Shown here: in pieces, positions 34,983 through 44,591 of the stretch
Position numbering within the stretch: the first letter of the stretch is position 1
Layout: each line of letters opens with the position of its first letter
Source of the DNA: Sphingobacterium sp. UBA5670
Lineage (GTDB): Bacteria > Bacteroidota > Bacteroidia > Sphingobacteriales > Sphingobacteriaceae
DNA length: 64,000 nt
Assembly (NCBI RefSeq): GCF_002420705.1
Contig: NZ_DIIM01000002.1
Location: 282,020-346,019 of the forward strand
Reading direction: 5' to 3'
Notes under the pieces: model-generated
The model's database searches: none
The model's input: only the letters and a program-made list of their open reading frames with translations
Told to the model about the DNA's origin: nothing
Program-made: the position numbers and the translations under genes

Positions 34983-36134
34983 ATGAGCAAATTATTTGTT
35001 GCCAGCGAAGTATTCCACGGTGCTGGTACATTGTCGGAATTGAAAAATCTAACTGGAAAAAAAGCGATTATCGTAACTGGTGGTCAATCCATGAAAAAAA
35101 GCGGAACTTTGGACCGGGCCATAAGCTATTTAACTGAAGCAGGATTGGACACTGCCATTTTTGACGGTGTCGAAGAAGATCCATCATCAGCGACAAGCCT
35201 TCGAGGTGCTGCAGTGATGACTGATTTTCAACCGGATTGGATCATTGGTCTAGGTGGTTGCTCGGCAATTGATGCGGCAAAGATGATGTGGGTATTTTAT
35301 GAATATCCGGATGCCAATTTTGAAGCGATGACCCAACCTTTTAACGTGCCAACGTTGCGTCAAAAGGCTAAATTCATTGCCATTCCGTCAACAAGCGGTA
35401 CAGGTACGGAAACTACGGGGCTGGCTGTGATCACTGATCGCGAAAAAGGAGTGAAGTATCCAATCGTATCCTATGAATTGACTCCGGATATCGCTATTGT
35501 CGATGGCGAGATTTGCGCCACGATGCCAGCACATATAACCTCCAATACTGGTCTAGATGCGCTTACACATTGTGTGGAAGCCTATGTGTCCAATATCGAA
35601 AATAACTATGCCGATGCCCTGGCTAAAGGGGGACTGGAAATTGTTTTCGAAAATCTGGAAGAAGCGGTCAAGAACCCGACAAACATTAAAGCTCGCCAAA
35701 ATATGCACGATGCATCTTTCATGGGTGGTCTGGCTTTCAATAATGCCTGGTTGGGTATTGTACACTCCCTCTCACATCAGGTAGGTGCACTCTACGGCGT
35801 TCCTCACGGAGCTTCAAATGCTATTTTCTTGCCCAATGTCATCCGTTTCAATCAGACAGCTACAACAAGATATCCAGATCTGGCCAAACTTGTCGGTAGA
35901 GATTCGGCAGAAGGATTGGCACAGGAAATTGAAAAATTAAGAGCAGCGGTCAACAACATTGGCTCCCTGAAAGCATTTGGTATTTCGAAGGAAGACTGGC
36001 AAAAAAATCTGGAGTATATGGCGCAAAATGCTTTACAAGATCCATGTACAGGTTTTAACCCACGTAAGCCAAGCCTGCAGGATTTAAAAAATCTTTATAA
36101 CGCTTGCTACGAAGGTGTGATTTACGAAAATTAA
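34983..36134 (+). CDS. Iron-containing alcohol dehydrogenase
   Basis: A 383-residue group III NAD(P)-dependent dehydrogenase, oxidising alcohols or reducing aldehydes. The nucleotide site is seen in GGCSAIDAAKMMW and FIAIPSTSGTGTETTGLA; the metal ligands are in TSNTGLDALTHCVEAYVS and HSLSHQVGALYGVPHGASNA. The ATG at 34983 is chosen because MSKLFVASEVFHGAG is the family start and the upstream codons contain the promoter. Expression is probably controlled by the AraC protein encoded just upstream. Confidence 0.93.
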   Translation: MSKLFVASEVFHGAGTLSELKNLTGKKAIIVTGGQSMKKSGTLDRAISYLTEAGLDTAIFDGVEEDPSSATSLRGAAVMTDFQPDWIIGLGGCSAIDAAKMMWVFYEYPDANFEAMTQPFNVPTLRQKAKFIAIPSTSGTGTETTGLAVITDREKGVKYPIVSYELTPDIAIVDGEICATMPAHITSNTGLDALTHCVEAYVSNIENNYADALAKGGLEIVFENLEEAVKNPTNIKARQNMHDASFMGGLAFNNAWLGIVHSLSHQVGALYGVPHGASNAIFLPNVIRFNQTATTRYPDLAKLVGRDSAEGLAQEIEKLRAAVNNIGSLKAFGISKEDWQKNLEYMAQNALQDPCTGFNPRKPSLQDLKNLYNACYEGVIYEN

Positions 36135-36146
36135 TCGAACAGACCA

Positions 36147-36185
36147 AAGAAAGCGGTTGTTGCGAAAGTAGCCAACCGCTTTCTT
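36147..36185 (+). terminator. Terminator after the alcohol dehydrogenase
   Basis: A perfect 13-bp stem (36147-36159 with 36173-36185) with a 13-base loop, starting 12 bases after the stop codon. Confidence 0.75.
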
Positions 36186-36379
36186 CCGAATAAAAAGCGC
36201 GACTCCAACTGCGCTCGCAACAATATGCCGGGGACCCATTCATGGAATCACCTTATAAACTCTGATATAATACTGTCTGGTTTTAGTATCCAAAGTTAGC
36301 GATCAAGTTTCATCGTTTTTTTAAAAAAAAAATCTTAGCTTCAGTGTAACAGATGTTTAGCTCGATATACTTATTGTTT

Positions 36380-37315
36380 ATGAAAGATATAGTCAAAACA
36401 ATGTTGTTGCTGTTTCTATGCACAGCTTTTACGAAAGTTGTATCTGCACAGCCTAATCAAGGTCAAACGGTTATTGTCAGAGGGAAAAAAATGGCCTATA
36501 AAACTAACAATCTTACCAATCGGAAGGCAGGCGACCCCATTTTAGTGTTCGAAGCTGGTTTGGGCGGCGGTTCATTTGATCCAATTTTACCGCTTTTGCC
36601 GAGCCATATTGCGAGTATTCAGTACGAACGAAACGGTATCGGCGAGTCCGAACCAGACGCCAGTATCCTGGCTGATAGCCAGGTGGTGGAGCGGTTACAT
36701 GGTCTCTTGCATACCTTGGACATTCTACCACCTTATTTGTTAGTGGGGCATTCCATTGGAGGACCTTATATTCGTCTGTTTGCTGCGCAGTATCCAGATG
36801 AAGTATGCGGACTGGTTTTTTCGGACCCAACGGATTTTATGTTATCAGAGCAAGAGGACGAGGAGGCTAAAATTGTTTCCCAGAGTAAAACGAGCTATCA
36901 GCAGATCTCAAGAATTATTATGGAGCAGATGTCCAAAAATGAAAGTTCTAGTCCGGGAGCCCATATTGATGCGGCTAGGGCGCTTAGGTCCAATTTGAAA
37001 GGATACTTTCATGAATATAGAACATTGCCGCCATTGAGAAGGGAAATTGCTGCTACGGTGATCATATCCTACAACAAAAATATTGAGCTGCCTGATGAAG
37101 AACTGGACCGTAAATTAAATTTAGGTATCAATTTTAAAGCATGGTGGAAGGAATACGATCAATTGCGGATCCAGCATTATACAGCATTACTAAAAGACAA
37201 TGACAATAGCATGCTCATATTGCTTCCGAAATATTCACATGGTATTTACTACCAGAATCCACAACTGGTCGCAAAACTTATACAGGACAATTTTAATAGC
37301 TATAAAAAGGAATGA
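36380..37315 (+). CDS. Secreted alpha/beta hydrolase
   Basis: A 311-residue exported hydrolase (signal TMLLLFLCTAFTKVVSAQP). Key motifs are VFEAGLGGGSFD for the oxyanion loop and LLVGHSIGGPYIRLFA with the nucleophile Ser; the catalytic His is probably in KYSHGIYY near the end. The inner ATG at 36380 gives a normal signal peptide; the upstream ATG at 36353 would put nine extra residues before it. Substrate unknown. It converges with an AraC gene. Confidence 0.85.
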   Translation: MKDIVKTMLLLFLCTAFTKVVSAQPNQGQTVIVRGKKMAYKTNNLTNRKAGDPILVFEAGLGGGSFDPILPLLPSHIASIQYERNGIGESEPDASILADSQVVERLHGLLHTLDILPPYLLVGHSIGGPYIRLFAAQYPDEVCGLVFSDPTDFMLSEQEDEEAKIVSQSKTSYQQISRIIMEQMSKNESSSPGAHIDAARALRSNLKGYFHEYRTLPPLRREIAATVIISYNKNIELPDEELDRKLNLGINFKAWWKEYDQLRIQHYTALLKDNDNSMLILLPKYSHGIYYQNPQLVAKLIQDNFNSYKKE

Positions 37316-37428
37316 TCGCCGAAAGAATATATTTCGCAGCAACAGCACTCTGCTGTATACCCTGACTTTTAGGGTTCTATTGTGGGTCTTAAGCATTCGG
37401 CTTAATTTATTAAATTTTGGTTAAAATC

Positions 37429-38322
37429 CTAGTTCAAATTTCTATACTCAACCGGAGACATACCCACCTTCTTTTTGAATAGTCTGGTAAAGTGCTGCGG
37501 ATATTTAAACCCCAGCTCGTAAGCAACCTCACTTATTGATTTATTCAAATCAAACATTTTCTCTTTAGCCAAATCTATGACTCTCTCTTGAATGTATTCT
37601 TGTGCGGATACACCTGTTTCTTTTTTAATAAGGTCACCAAAATAGTTCGCCGATAGGTGCAATTGCTCTGCACAATATGCCACACTTGGCATTCCAACTG
37701 CCTGAAGTTTTTCTGAATTGAAATAATCATTTAAAATAGATTCAAAACGTTCCAATATTCCCCTATTGACGTGCTCCCTAGTGATAAACTGACGATCATA
37801 AAAGCGGGTGGCATAATTTAATAGAACCTGCAAATGAGAAATGACCAATGTTTTGCTATGCTTATCTAGATTCTGATGCAATTCATCTTCAATGGTTTCA
37901 AACATACTTAGTATCAGATTTTTCTCTTTCTTGGACATATGCAATGCTTCGTTAGAAGCATAGGAGAAAAAACTATAATCATTTAATATATTGCTTAGGA
38001 GAGTTCCCTTTAGAAAATCTGGATGAAAGATCAGTACTTTCCCTTTTGGATGTACGCCTGATAAATATTTTTCAACCGTTAAAATCTGTCCAGGTGCTAC
38101 AAAGACCAGGCTTTCTTCCTGATAATCGTAAAGTTCTTTTCCATATCGTAAGTCACCACATTTCGTATCTTTTAAAAAGATGGAATAAAATCCGAAATTG
38201 TAAGATGCTGGTTTCAGTAATGCGAGATTCTCGTAATCCAACACGTTGATCAACGGATGCAAAGTCTCTGCAGCTCGCAAAGTACTATATTCTCCAACAG
38301 TATTTATTTTCTTGATTTCCAT
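37429..38322 (-). CDS. AraC family transcriptional regulator
   Basis: A 297-residue regulator with an N-terminal sensor domain and a C-terminal pair of helix-turn-helix units (CAEQLHLSANYFGDLIKKET; ISEVAYELGFKYPQHFTRLF, then KKKVGMSPVEYR). It is divergent from an aldo/keto reductase gene, and this pairing is common in Bacteroidota redox clusters, so it probably controls the reductases and neighbouring hydrolase. Confidence 0.92.
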   Translation of the reverse strand: MEIKKINTVGEYSTLRAAETLHPLINVLDYENLALLKPASYNFGFYSIFLKDTKCGDLRYGKELYDYQEESLVFVAPGQILTVEKYLSGVHPKGKVLIFHPDFLKGTLLSNILNDYSFFSYASNEALHMSKKEKNLILSMFETIEDELHQNLDKHSKTLVISHLQVLLNYATRFYDRQFITREHVNRGILERFESILNDYFNSEKLQAVGMPSVAYCAEQLHLSANYFGDLIKKETGVSAQEYIQERVIDLAKEKMFDLNKSISEVAYELGFKYPQHFTRLFKKKVGMSPVEYRNLN

Positions 38323-38537
38323 TTCTTGGATTCTTATAGTACAAATTTACTTAAACGGAGGATTGTTCCATTGCTCGTTTAACTCCATCAGTGATTTTGG
38401 TAAGAAAAAAAGTAATCTAGATAAGTTACTAAAATCGTCAGAATTATAAAACAGTAAAAGTGGTAATTAATCCAGTAATTACGTTAATGCTCCCTTGAAA
38501 TTCTTTATTGAAATTTGTATTATAAAATTTGAATACA

Positions 38538-39524
38538 ATGCAAACAAGAAAATTAGGAAATCAGGGCTTAGAAGTTTCAGCTCTGGGTTTTGGATGTATG
38601 GGATTGAATTTCTCCTACGGACACCATATTTCTGCCGAGGAATCAACGAAGCTTCTTCACAAAGCTGTAGAAAATGGAATAACATTTTTTGATACCGCGG
38701 AAGTTTATGGACCTTATACCAATGAGGAAATTGTAGGCCAGGCTCTGAAACCGTTGCGGGAACGAGTGATCATTGCAACTAAATTCGGTTTTAATATCGA
38801 GGAGGGCAAAATGGCTGGGACCAACAGTACGCCTGCACAAATTCGAAAAGCCGTTGAGGGAAGTTTAAAGAGATTGGATACTGATTATATCGACTTGTTG
38901 TATCAACATCGGGTAGATCCCAATGTACCGATCGAAGAAGTGGCCGGTACTGTAAAAGAGCTTATTCAGGAAGGAAAAGTCAAGTATTTTGGATTATCTG
39001 AGCCGGGAGCCGAGACTATCCGCAGAGCACATGCTGTACATCCCGTTTCAGCTTTGCAAAATGAATACTCACTTTGGTTCCGTAAACCTGAGCACGAAAT
39101 CATTCCATTGTTGGAGGAATTAAATATTGGGCTTGTACCTTATAGCCCATTAGGCAAAGGATTCCTGACAGGTGCTTTTGATGAAACGACAGCGGTTGCG
39201 GCCAACGATTTCCGTCAGAACTCACCACGTTTTGCTGCTGAGGTAAGAGAGCAGAACCTTGCATTTGTTAATCTGTTAAAGAGATTTGCAGCTGAGAAAG
39301 AAGCTACACCTGCTCAGATTGCACTAGCTTGGCTTCTAGCGCAAAAGCCCTGGATTACGCCTATTCCGGGTACTACAAAAATCCACCGTTTAGAAGAAAA
39401 TATTGGCGCTGTATCGGTCAGTCTATCTGCTGATGAGATTTCTACAATCACTTCCGAGGCAGATAAATTGAAAGTTGCAGGTGGTAGATACACTGAAGCA
39501 ATTGAGAAAACTACAGGTTTATAG
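38538..39524 (+). CDS. Aldo/keto reductase
   Basis: A 328-residue NADPH-dependent reductase of the AKR superfamily (YhdN/AKR13-like group). The catalytic tetrad is visible: Asp in FFDTAEVYGP and its Tyr, Lys in IIATKFGF, and His in YQHRVDP. The cofactor-binding end is IPGTTKIHRLEEN. ATG at 38538 gives the family start MQTRKLGNQGLEVSALGFGC. Divergent from the AraC gene. Confidence 0.94.
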   Translation: MQTRKLGNQGLEVSALGFGCMGLNFSYGHHISAEESTKLLHKAVENGITFFDTAEVYGPYTNEEIVGQALKPLRERVIIATKFGFNIEEGKMAGTNSTPAQIRKAVEGSLKRLDTDYIDLLYQHRVDPNVPIEEVAGTVKELIQEGKVKYFGLSEPGAETIRRAHAVHPVSALQNEYSLWFRKPEHEIIPLLEELNIGLVPYSPLGKGFLTGAFDETTAVAANDFRQNSPRFAAEVREQNLAFVNLLKRFAAEKEATPAQIALAWLLAQKPWITPIPGTTKIHRLEENIGAVSVSLSADEISTITSEADKLKVAGGRYTEAIEKTTGL

Positions 39525-39566
39525 AAATAGTAAAAATGAAAATGTTAGACAGAATCACCACGTTGA

Positions 39567-39728
39567 TTTGCTAAAATACTAGCGCCGATCAATACAGCTT
39601 CTCATTTGGGTGGACAATTATTGATCGATTTGCAAGATGATACTGCTATAGGTAATTCTTATATTTTATCATTAAGATACGAACAACGTAAACTGATATT
39701 CCGAAATTTGGTAAACAGGGTAATATGA
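39567..39728 (+). pseudogene. Remnant of a SnoaL-like (NTF2-fold) protein
   Basis: A 53-codon plus-strand frame between the two aldo/keto reductase genes reads INTASHLGGQLLIDLQDD, then TAIGNSYILSLRYEQRK. This resembles the second half of SnoaL-like proteins, where a His-x-x-Gly-Gln strand is followed by a DGDxATG turn. An in-frame TGA at 39564 and loss of the N-terminal half indicate a relic ending at the TGA at 39726. Confidence 0.45.
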
Positions 39729-39740
39729 ATCTTTGAAATA

Positions 39741-40904
39741 ATGAAAGGCATAGAAAATAACAATCGTAGAAATTTCCTTAAAACAGGCGTACTATCGGGA
39801 GTGGCGCTACTTGCATCATCAGCAATTGGGAGCTTTGCTAATGCAAACAATATAACCAAAACGAGCAAAGACAATGAAGAACCGACGAAAAATAAAACAA
39901 GAGTTTTAGGAGCTGGTGCTCATCGTATTGAAGTTTCCTCGCTTGGATTAGGCTGTATGGGCATGAGTTATCACCGAAGCTTTATCCCTGATAAAAATGC
40001 GATGATTAACTTAATGCGCAAGGCGGCTGACTTAGGTGTTAACCTTTTTGATACCGCGGAAGCATATGGCCCGGTTTTAAATGAAAAGCTGGTGGGAGAG
40101 GGGCTTCAGCCTATACGTAAAGATATTGTACTCTGTACAAAATTTGGCTTTATAGACGGAAAACCAGAAATTGGTCTTGACAGCAGCCCTAAACGGATAA
40201 GGCAGGTTGTAGAAAACTCACTAAAAAATCTACGGACTGATTATATTGACCTTCTTTATCAGCATCGTATTGATCCCAAAATTCCCATTGAGGATGTGGC
40301 AGGGACGGTAAAAGATCTCATTGCCGAAGGAAAGGTGAAACATTTCGGAATGAGCGAACGGGATTTTAATACGAGTGCTGATGGCTTGAATGCTATTCGT
40401 AAAGCACACGCAGTTCAGCCTGTCACGGCGATACAAAGTGAATATTCAGTGATGACCCGTAATCCAGAAAATGCTGTATTAGATTTATGTGAAGAACTGG
40501 GGATAGGATTTGTTCCCTATAGTCCACTAAGTCGAGGACTAATTTCGGGATATATTAATGAGCGAACAAAATATAACGCTGCTAATGATAACAGAACCTC
40601 ATTGCCACGCTATAAGCCTGAAAACATTATTGCAAATTGGCCGATCATTGATATTCTCAAAGAATTTGGGGATCATAGAGGTTTGACCGTGGCACAGGTT
40701 GCTTTAGCTTGGTTATTGGCAAATAAGCCGTTTATTGTTCCAGTTCCTGGTACCACTAAATTAGCACACTTACAGGAAAATATGTGGTCGGCAGATTATC
40801 AGTTTGGTTCGGAAGAAATAAAAAAGTTATCAAATGATCTCGCAAAAGTTGAAATTGTGGGAGAGCGTTATACAACAGGATATCCGGGGCAGCAAAAAAA
40901 ATAA
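39741..40904 (+). CDS. Aldo/keto reductase with Tat signal peptide
   Basis: A 387-residue AKR related to the preceding gene product. It has an N-terminal twin-arginine signal (NNRRNFLKTGVLSGVALLAS) ending near SFANAN, so it is probably folded with its cofactor before export. Catalytic residues are in LFDTAEAYGP, VLCTKFGF and YQHRIDP; the end VPVPGTTKLAHLQEN matches the first reductase. The two genes look like a duplication in which one copy acquired an export signal. Confidence 0.92.
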   Translation: MKGIENNNRRNFLKTGVLSGVALLASSAIGSFANANNITKTSKDNEEPTKNKTRVLGAGAHRIEVSSLGLGCMGMSYHRSFIPDKNAMINLMRKAADLGVNLFDTAEAYGPVLNEKLVGEGLQPIRKDIVLCTKFGFIDGKPEIGLDSSPKRIRQVVENSLKNLRTDYIDLLYQHRIDPKIPIEDVAGTVKDLIAEGKVKHFGMSERDFNTSADGLNAIRKAHAVQPVTAIQSEYSVMTRNPENAVLDLCEELGIGFVPYSPLSRGLISGYINERTKYNAANDNRTSLPRYKPENIIANWPIIDILKEFGDHRGLTVAQVALAWLLANKPFIVPVPGTTKLAHLQENMWSADYQFGSEEIKKLSNDLAKVEIVGERYTTGYPGQQKK

Positions 40905-41159
40905 ATGTCAACTAAATAAGGTGTCCGCACTCGCCGCTTATATTTGAGAAAAAGGGTACAGGGTGCTGAAGAACCGAAAATAAATAAAACATTACTGTAT
41001 GATAAATCTGCAAGGAAATAATGATTTTGTCTGTAATTGGCTTTAATAGCTGGAATGTCCAATTCATCTACTAATTTGTCTGGTTCACCTCTTTTGCCCG
41101 TATTTAGTCTGGTTGTTTGATTTAAGTTTGCTTCATAATCAGAACTAAATAAGAAGATA
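40905..41159. other. Spacer
   Basis: No plus-strand gene is visible. On the minus strand a frame at about 40960-41130 looks somewhat protein-like (contains GKRGEPDKLVDELDIPAI) but matches no family I know and lacks a good start. Confidence 0.35.
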
Positions 41160-42107
41160 ATGAAAACAATTAGCAAATTTACGATCGTAAGCGCTGTCTG
41201 CCTATCCCTTTTTTCTGCAGTATCAATTGCATGTAGCGACAAAGACAAATTTCCAACCGAACAAGAGTCAACGGCGGTAAACCATAACAACGCAAAAACT
41301 AACTTTATACGTGTAAAAGGAGTAGACTTCGCCTATCGCAGCTGGGGTAAGGAAGGCGGTACTCCTCTGGTATTATTGCCGGGAACGGGAGGGTCTATGG
41401 ACGACTGGGATCCTGCGGTGACCAATGGACTTGCAGCGCAGTATAAAATAATCATTTTTGATAACAAGGGAGTAGCTTCCTCTAAAGGGACAACACCAAA
41501 TACAATCCAAGCAATGGCTAATGACGCGATTGATTTTATCAAAGCAATGAAGCTTGGAACCGTCAATATCATGGGATTCTCAATGGGAGGATTTGTTGCC
41601 CAAAGAATTGTATTGACAGAACCTTCGATAATTAATAAGATTATTTTAGCTGATAGTGGGCCTAAAGGAGCTATCGGTCTTGCAAATCTGCCAAATATTG
41701 TAGCGGGAACTGCGGGGCTTAGTCCTGAAGAATCTTACTTAAAATTCGGATTTACTGAATCACAAGCCAGCATTGCGGCAGGAAAAGCATCTTTTGCCCG
41801 CGTACAACTACGTACCGTTGATCGGGATCCGGCACTTAGTGATGCTACTTCAACAGCTCAGTTTACTGCCGTTTTAGCTTGGGCGCAACCTGATGCCACT
41901 GCACTTGAAGAAATTAAAGCTATTAAAAAGCCTGTTTTAATCGTACATGGCGATAAGGATCTTCCAATTTCTGTTCAAAATGCATATCATATGCAGCAGA
42001 ATTTAGAAAACGCTGAACTTGTTGAATTTTCAGATTCTGGTCACGCAGCTTTTTATCAAAATCATGAAGCATTTTTAACAAAAGCACTGGCATTTTTAGC
42101 ACAATAA
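41160..42107 (+). CDS. Alpha/beta hydrolase lipoprotein
   Basis: A 315-residue hydrolase. The signal ends in a lipobox (VSIACSD), so it is probably membrane-anchored in the periplasm. Motifs are LLPGTGGSMDDWDP for the oxyanion loop, NIMGFSMGGFVAQR with the nucleophile Ser, VHGDKDLPI with the acid, and SDSGHAAFYQ with the His. Substrate unknown. It follows the two aldo/keto reductases and may belong to the same AraC-controlled group. Confidence 0.88.
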   Translation: MKTISKFTIVSAVCLSLFSAVSIACSDKDKFPTEQESTAVNHNNAKTNFIRVKGVDFAYRSWGKEGGTPLVLLPGTGGSMDDWDPAVTNGLAAQYKIIIFDNKGVASSKGTTPNTIQAMANDAIDFIKAMKLGTVNIMGFSMGGFVAQRIVLTEPSIINKIILADSGPKGAIGLANLPNIVAGTAGLSPEESYLKFGFTESQASIAAGKASFARVQLRTVDRDPALSDATSTAQFTAVLAWAQPDATALEEIKAIKKPVLIVHGDKDLPISVQNAYHMQQNLENAELVEFSDSGHAAFYQNHEAFLTKALAFLAQ

Positions 42108-42542
42108 TATACTAAATTCCAAAAAGCTTATTGATATACTTGAGCTTATATCAACAGGTATGTCAATAAGCAATTTTGATTGGGTACACTAACAGCTCGG
42201 ACTTTTAATTTCGAAACAAATTATCAGATTTAGTTTAAACCATCGACGGTTTTATTATCATCCCTCACTAAAGCAAGCAGCTTCAAAACGCCAGGCTGTC
42301 TTCATTTCTCGGCATTTTTTTATGACAGATGCGGTAAGCATCCTATTTGACTTTATAGATAATCGTTTCTATCTCTTGGCGCTTTAATTAGTGTACAAAG
42401 CATCGGTCTTATGTTATCAGTTGACTATCTTGTAGTGAACCAATATTATTAACTACATTTGTATTAAGTTGGTTTTCCTTTACCATATGCTTATTTTAGT
42501 ACGATGAATAGGTGAATTATATACTATTTAAGAAACAATTGC
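42108..42542. other. Spacer between hydrolase and cysteine desulfurase genes
   Basis: It starts with a terminator hairpin. The remaining 350 bp has no recognised gene; it should contain the desulfurase promoter, but no exact TAnnTTTG box is evident. Confidence 0.5.
42126..42171 (+). terminator. Terminator after the hydrolase gene
   Basis: Arms gcttattgatatac (42126-42139) and gtatgtcaataagc (42158-42171) pair over 14 positions with one mismatch, followed by a short T-run. Confidence 0.65.
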
Positions 42543-43685
42543 ATGGACAGCATACACCAAAACTTCATCTATCTCGACTACAATTCGACAACTCCAATAG
42601 ACGATCGTGTGTTGAATGAAATGCTTCCATATTTTTCCGCAAACTACGCTAATCCAAGTGGCTCGCACCTATTTAGCTTAACAGTGCAAGACGCCGTAGA
42701 ACAAGCTAGCGAGGGTATTGCAATCGGGATGGGTACACAGTCCAACAATATCATCTATACTTCGGGGGCGACCGAAGCGATAAACTTGGTCTTAAAAGGA
42801 CTCCAGTTTTCTAACAAAAAGCATATTATTAGTATTTCGACTGAACATAAGGCCGTTTTGGAGACTTGCGCTTTTATGGAACAATGGGGCTTTGAGATCT
42901 CCTATTTGAAGGTCGATCATCAAGGTATGGTGAATCTGGAATCGCTTGTAGAGACCATCCGTGAAGACACGGCATTGGTTTGTGCTATGCTGGCAAATAA
43001 TGAAACGGGCGTTATCCTGCCGATAAGACAGATCACTGAAATAGTCCATCAACACCATGCACTTGTCTTATGTGATGCGACTCAGGCCCTTGGAAAAATA
43101 GATATAAATCTTCGCGATCTTGCTGTGGATTTTATGGTTTTCTCAGCGCACAAGTTTTATGGTCCAAAAGGGGTAGGGGGACTTTATATGGCCGACGGAG
43201 CGAAAAAGTTCTTAACTCCACTCATTCACGGAGGTGGTCAACAACAAGGCTGGCGAAGTGGAACGGTCAATACCACCGGGATCATCGGGATGGCCACGGC
43301 TTTGCGGATTGCTTTAGAAGATTTAGATAAAGATCAAGCCCGAATAATACAACTCCGGGATTATCTAGAAAGTGAATTGTTGGCCATAGGCGACACATTT
43401 CTAAATGGAAGTAAGACAAATAGACTATTCAATACGACAAATATCTGCTTTAGCACTGTGTTGTCGGAACAGCTGATTACTCGATTGGGCACGATTTCGG
43501 TGTCCAGTGGTTCGGCTTGTTCTGCAGTGACCTCACGCCCCTCACATGTGCTCAAAGCGATGGGGCTGTCGGATATGGAGGCCTTGTCGTCCATTCGATT
43601 TAGTCTAGGCCGATTTACGCGTGAAGTGGAAATCAGCCAGACTATTATGAAGGTCAAACAACTTGTCGAAAAATTGAGGGCTTAA
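42543..43685 (+). CDS. Cysteine desulfurase (NifS/IscS-like)
   Basis: A 380-residue PLP enzyme that takes sulfur from cysteine as a protein persulfide. The PLP lysine is in FSAHKFYGPKGVGG and the active Cys in SSGSACSAVTSRPSHV on a loop. It has the normal start YLDYNSTTPIDDRVL. Its stop overlaps the stop of the convergent moaC/moaB gene by two bases. Adjacent to the molybdenum-cofactor operon, it is the likely sulfur source for MoeB/MoaD, FdhD or cofactor sulfuration; no iron-sulfur scaffold genes are nearby. Confidence 0.9.
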   Translation: MDSIHQNFIYLDYNSTTPIDDRVLNEMLPYFSANYANPSGSHLFSLTVQDAVEQASEGIAIGMGTQSNNIIYTSGATEAINLVLKGLQFSNKKHIISISTEHKAVLETCAFMEQWGFEISYLKVDHQGMVNLESLVETIREDTALVCAMLANNETGVILPIRQITEIVHQHHALVLCDATQALGKIDINLRDLAVDFMVFSAHKFYGPKGVGGLYMADGAKKFLTPLIHGGGQQQGWRSGTVNTTGIIGMATALRIALEDLDKDQARIIQLRDYLESELLAIGDTFLNGSKTNRLFNTTNICFSTVLSEQLITRLGTISVSSGSACSAVTSRPSHVLKAMGLSDMEALSSIRFSLGRFTREVEISQTIMKVKQLVEKLRA

Positions 43686-44590
43686 TGTCCGAGGTTTTCC
43701 CTTACTTGAAATACATGGAACACCTGTGGAAATAACGCGCCGATACTTTCGCGCACACCATTGGGCGATCCAGGCAAGGTAATCACCAACATGCGATCGA
43801 CAAATCCTGAAACACCTCGGGATAACATCGCTGTTTTAACACGCTGCTGTCCGTATTGTCTTGCCGTCTCCATAATGCCGGGAATATTTTTGGTGATATA
43901 GGGCGCCACCGCATCTGGTGTAATATCTCTATCTGAAAGCCCTGTACCTCCCGTGAAAACCAAAAGGTCTATGCCCGCTTGTCTACAGTGTTCCAAACGC
44001 TCTTGTACCGCACTCGTTTCGTCTGCAATAACTACATAGGTAATATCGCGCAAGCCTTGTTGCTCCAGAAGATCGTACAGAAGCCGGCCCGAGATATCTT
44101 CTTTATCGCCCCGAGCAACCGAATCACTACACACAACCACGGCGGCTTTAAGCGCCGCTACCCAAGGTAGAGATTCATTGCTCTTGCCGCCGCGTTTCTC
44201 AAGCAATCGGATACCACCAATCTCCACTTTCTTGTCTACAGGTTTGAGCATATCATAAATGACAAGTGCCGCAACTGAAGCGCCGTGCATAGCTTCAACC
44301 TCCACACCGGTTTTATAGATCGTATGTACTTCAGTCTCAATATGAATTTGCAGGCCCGACACCTTATACCGGATAGCAGCATATTCTACTGGCAACGGAT
44401 GACAATCTGGAATCATATCGCCAGTTTTTTTAATTGCGAGTAATGCAGAAGCACGTGCAAATTCAAATATATCGCCTTTTGGAACCTGTCGCGTCTCAAT
44501 GAGCTCAATGGTGTTTTCAGAAGAAACAAGTACTGTAGCTTGTGCAATTGCTTTCCTTAAAGTCGCACTTTTATGTGTTATATCAACCAT
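43682..44590 (-). CDS. moaCB: Bifunctional MoaC/MoaB molybdenum-cofactor protein
   Basis: A 302-residue fusion. Residues 1 to about 150 are MoaC, cyclic pyranopterin monophosphate synthase: MVDITHKSATLRKA, DMIPDCHPLPV and GVEVEAMHGASVAALVIYDM. Residues about 155-302 are MoaB/MogA, which adenylates molybdopterin: VVCSDSVARGDKEDISG, FTGGTGLSDRDITPD and TLPGSPNGVRE. The ATG at 44590 begins the standard MoaC start; the longer frame adds 13 residues inside moaE. Last gene of the operon. Confidence 0.93.
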   Translation of the reverse strand: MVDITHKSATLRKAIAQATVLVSSENTIELIETRQVPKGDIFEFARASALLAIKKTGDMIPDCHPLPVEYAAIRYKVSGLQIHIETEVHTIYKTGVEVEAMHGASVAALVIYDMLKPVDKKVEIGGIRLLEKRGGKSNESLPWVAALKAAVVVCSDSVARGDKEDISGRLLYDLLEQQGLRDITYVVIADETSAVQERLEHCRQAGIDLLVFTGGTGLSDRDITPDAVAPYITKNIPGIMETARQYGQQRVKTAMLSRGVSGFVDRMLVITLPGSPNGVRESIGALFPQVFHVFQVRENLGH

Positions 44591-44591
44591 A

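Noticed and set aside
36513..36830. Minus-strand ORF of 105 codons
   Set aside because: Antisense to the alpha/beta hydrolase gene with intact catalytic motifs; no independent support.
40868..41290. Minus-strand ORF of 140 codons overlapping a reductase end and a hydrolase start
   Set aside because: Both ends are antisense to strong genes. The middle looks mildly protein-like (GKRGEPDKLVDELDIP) but I know no matching family, so I list it only as part of the spacer.
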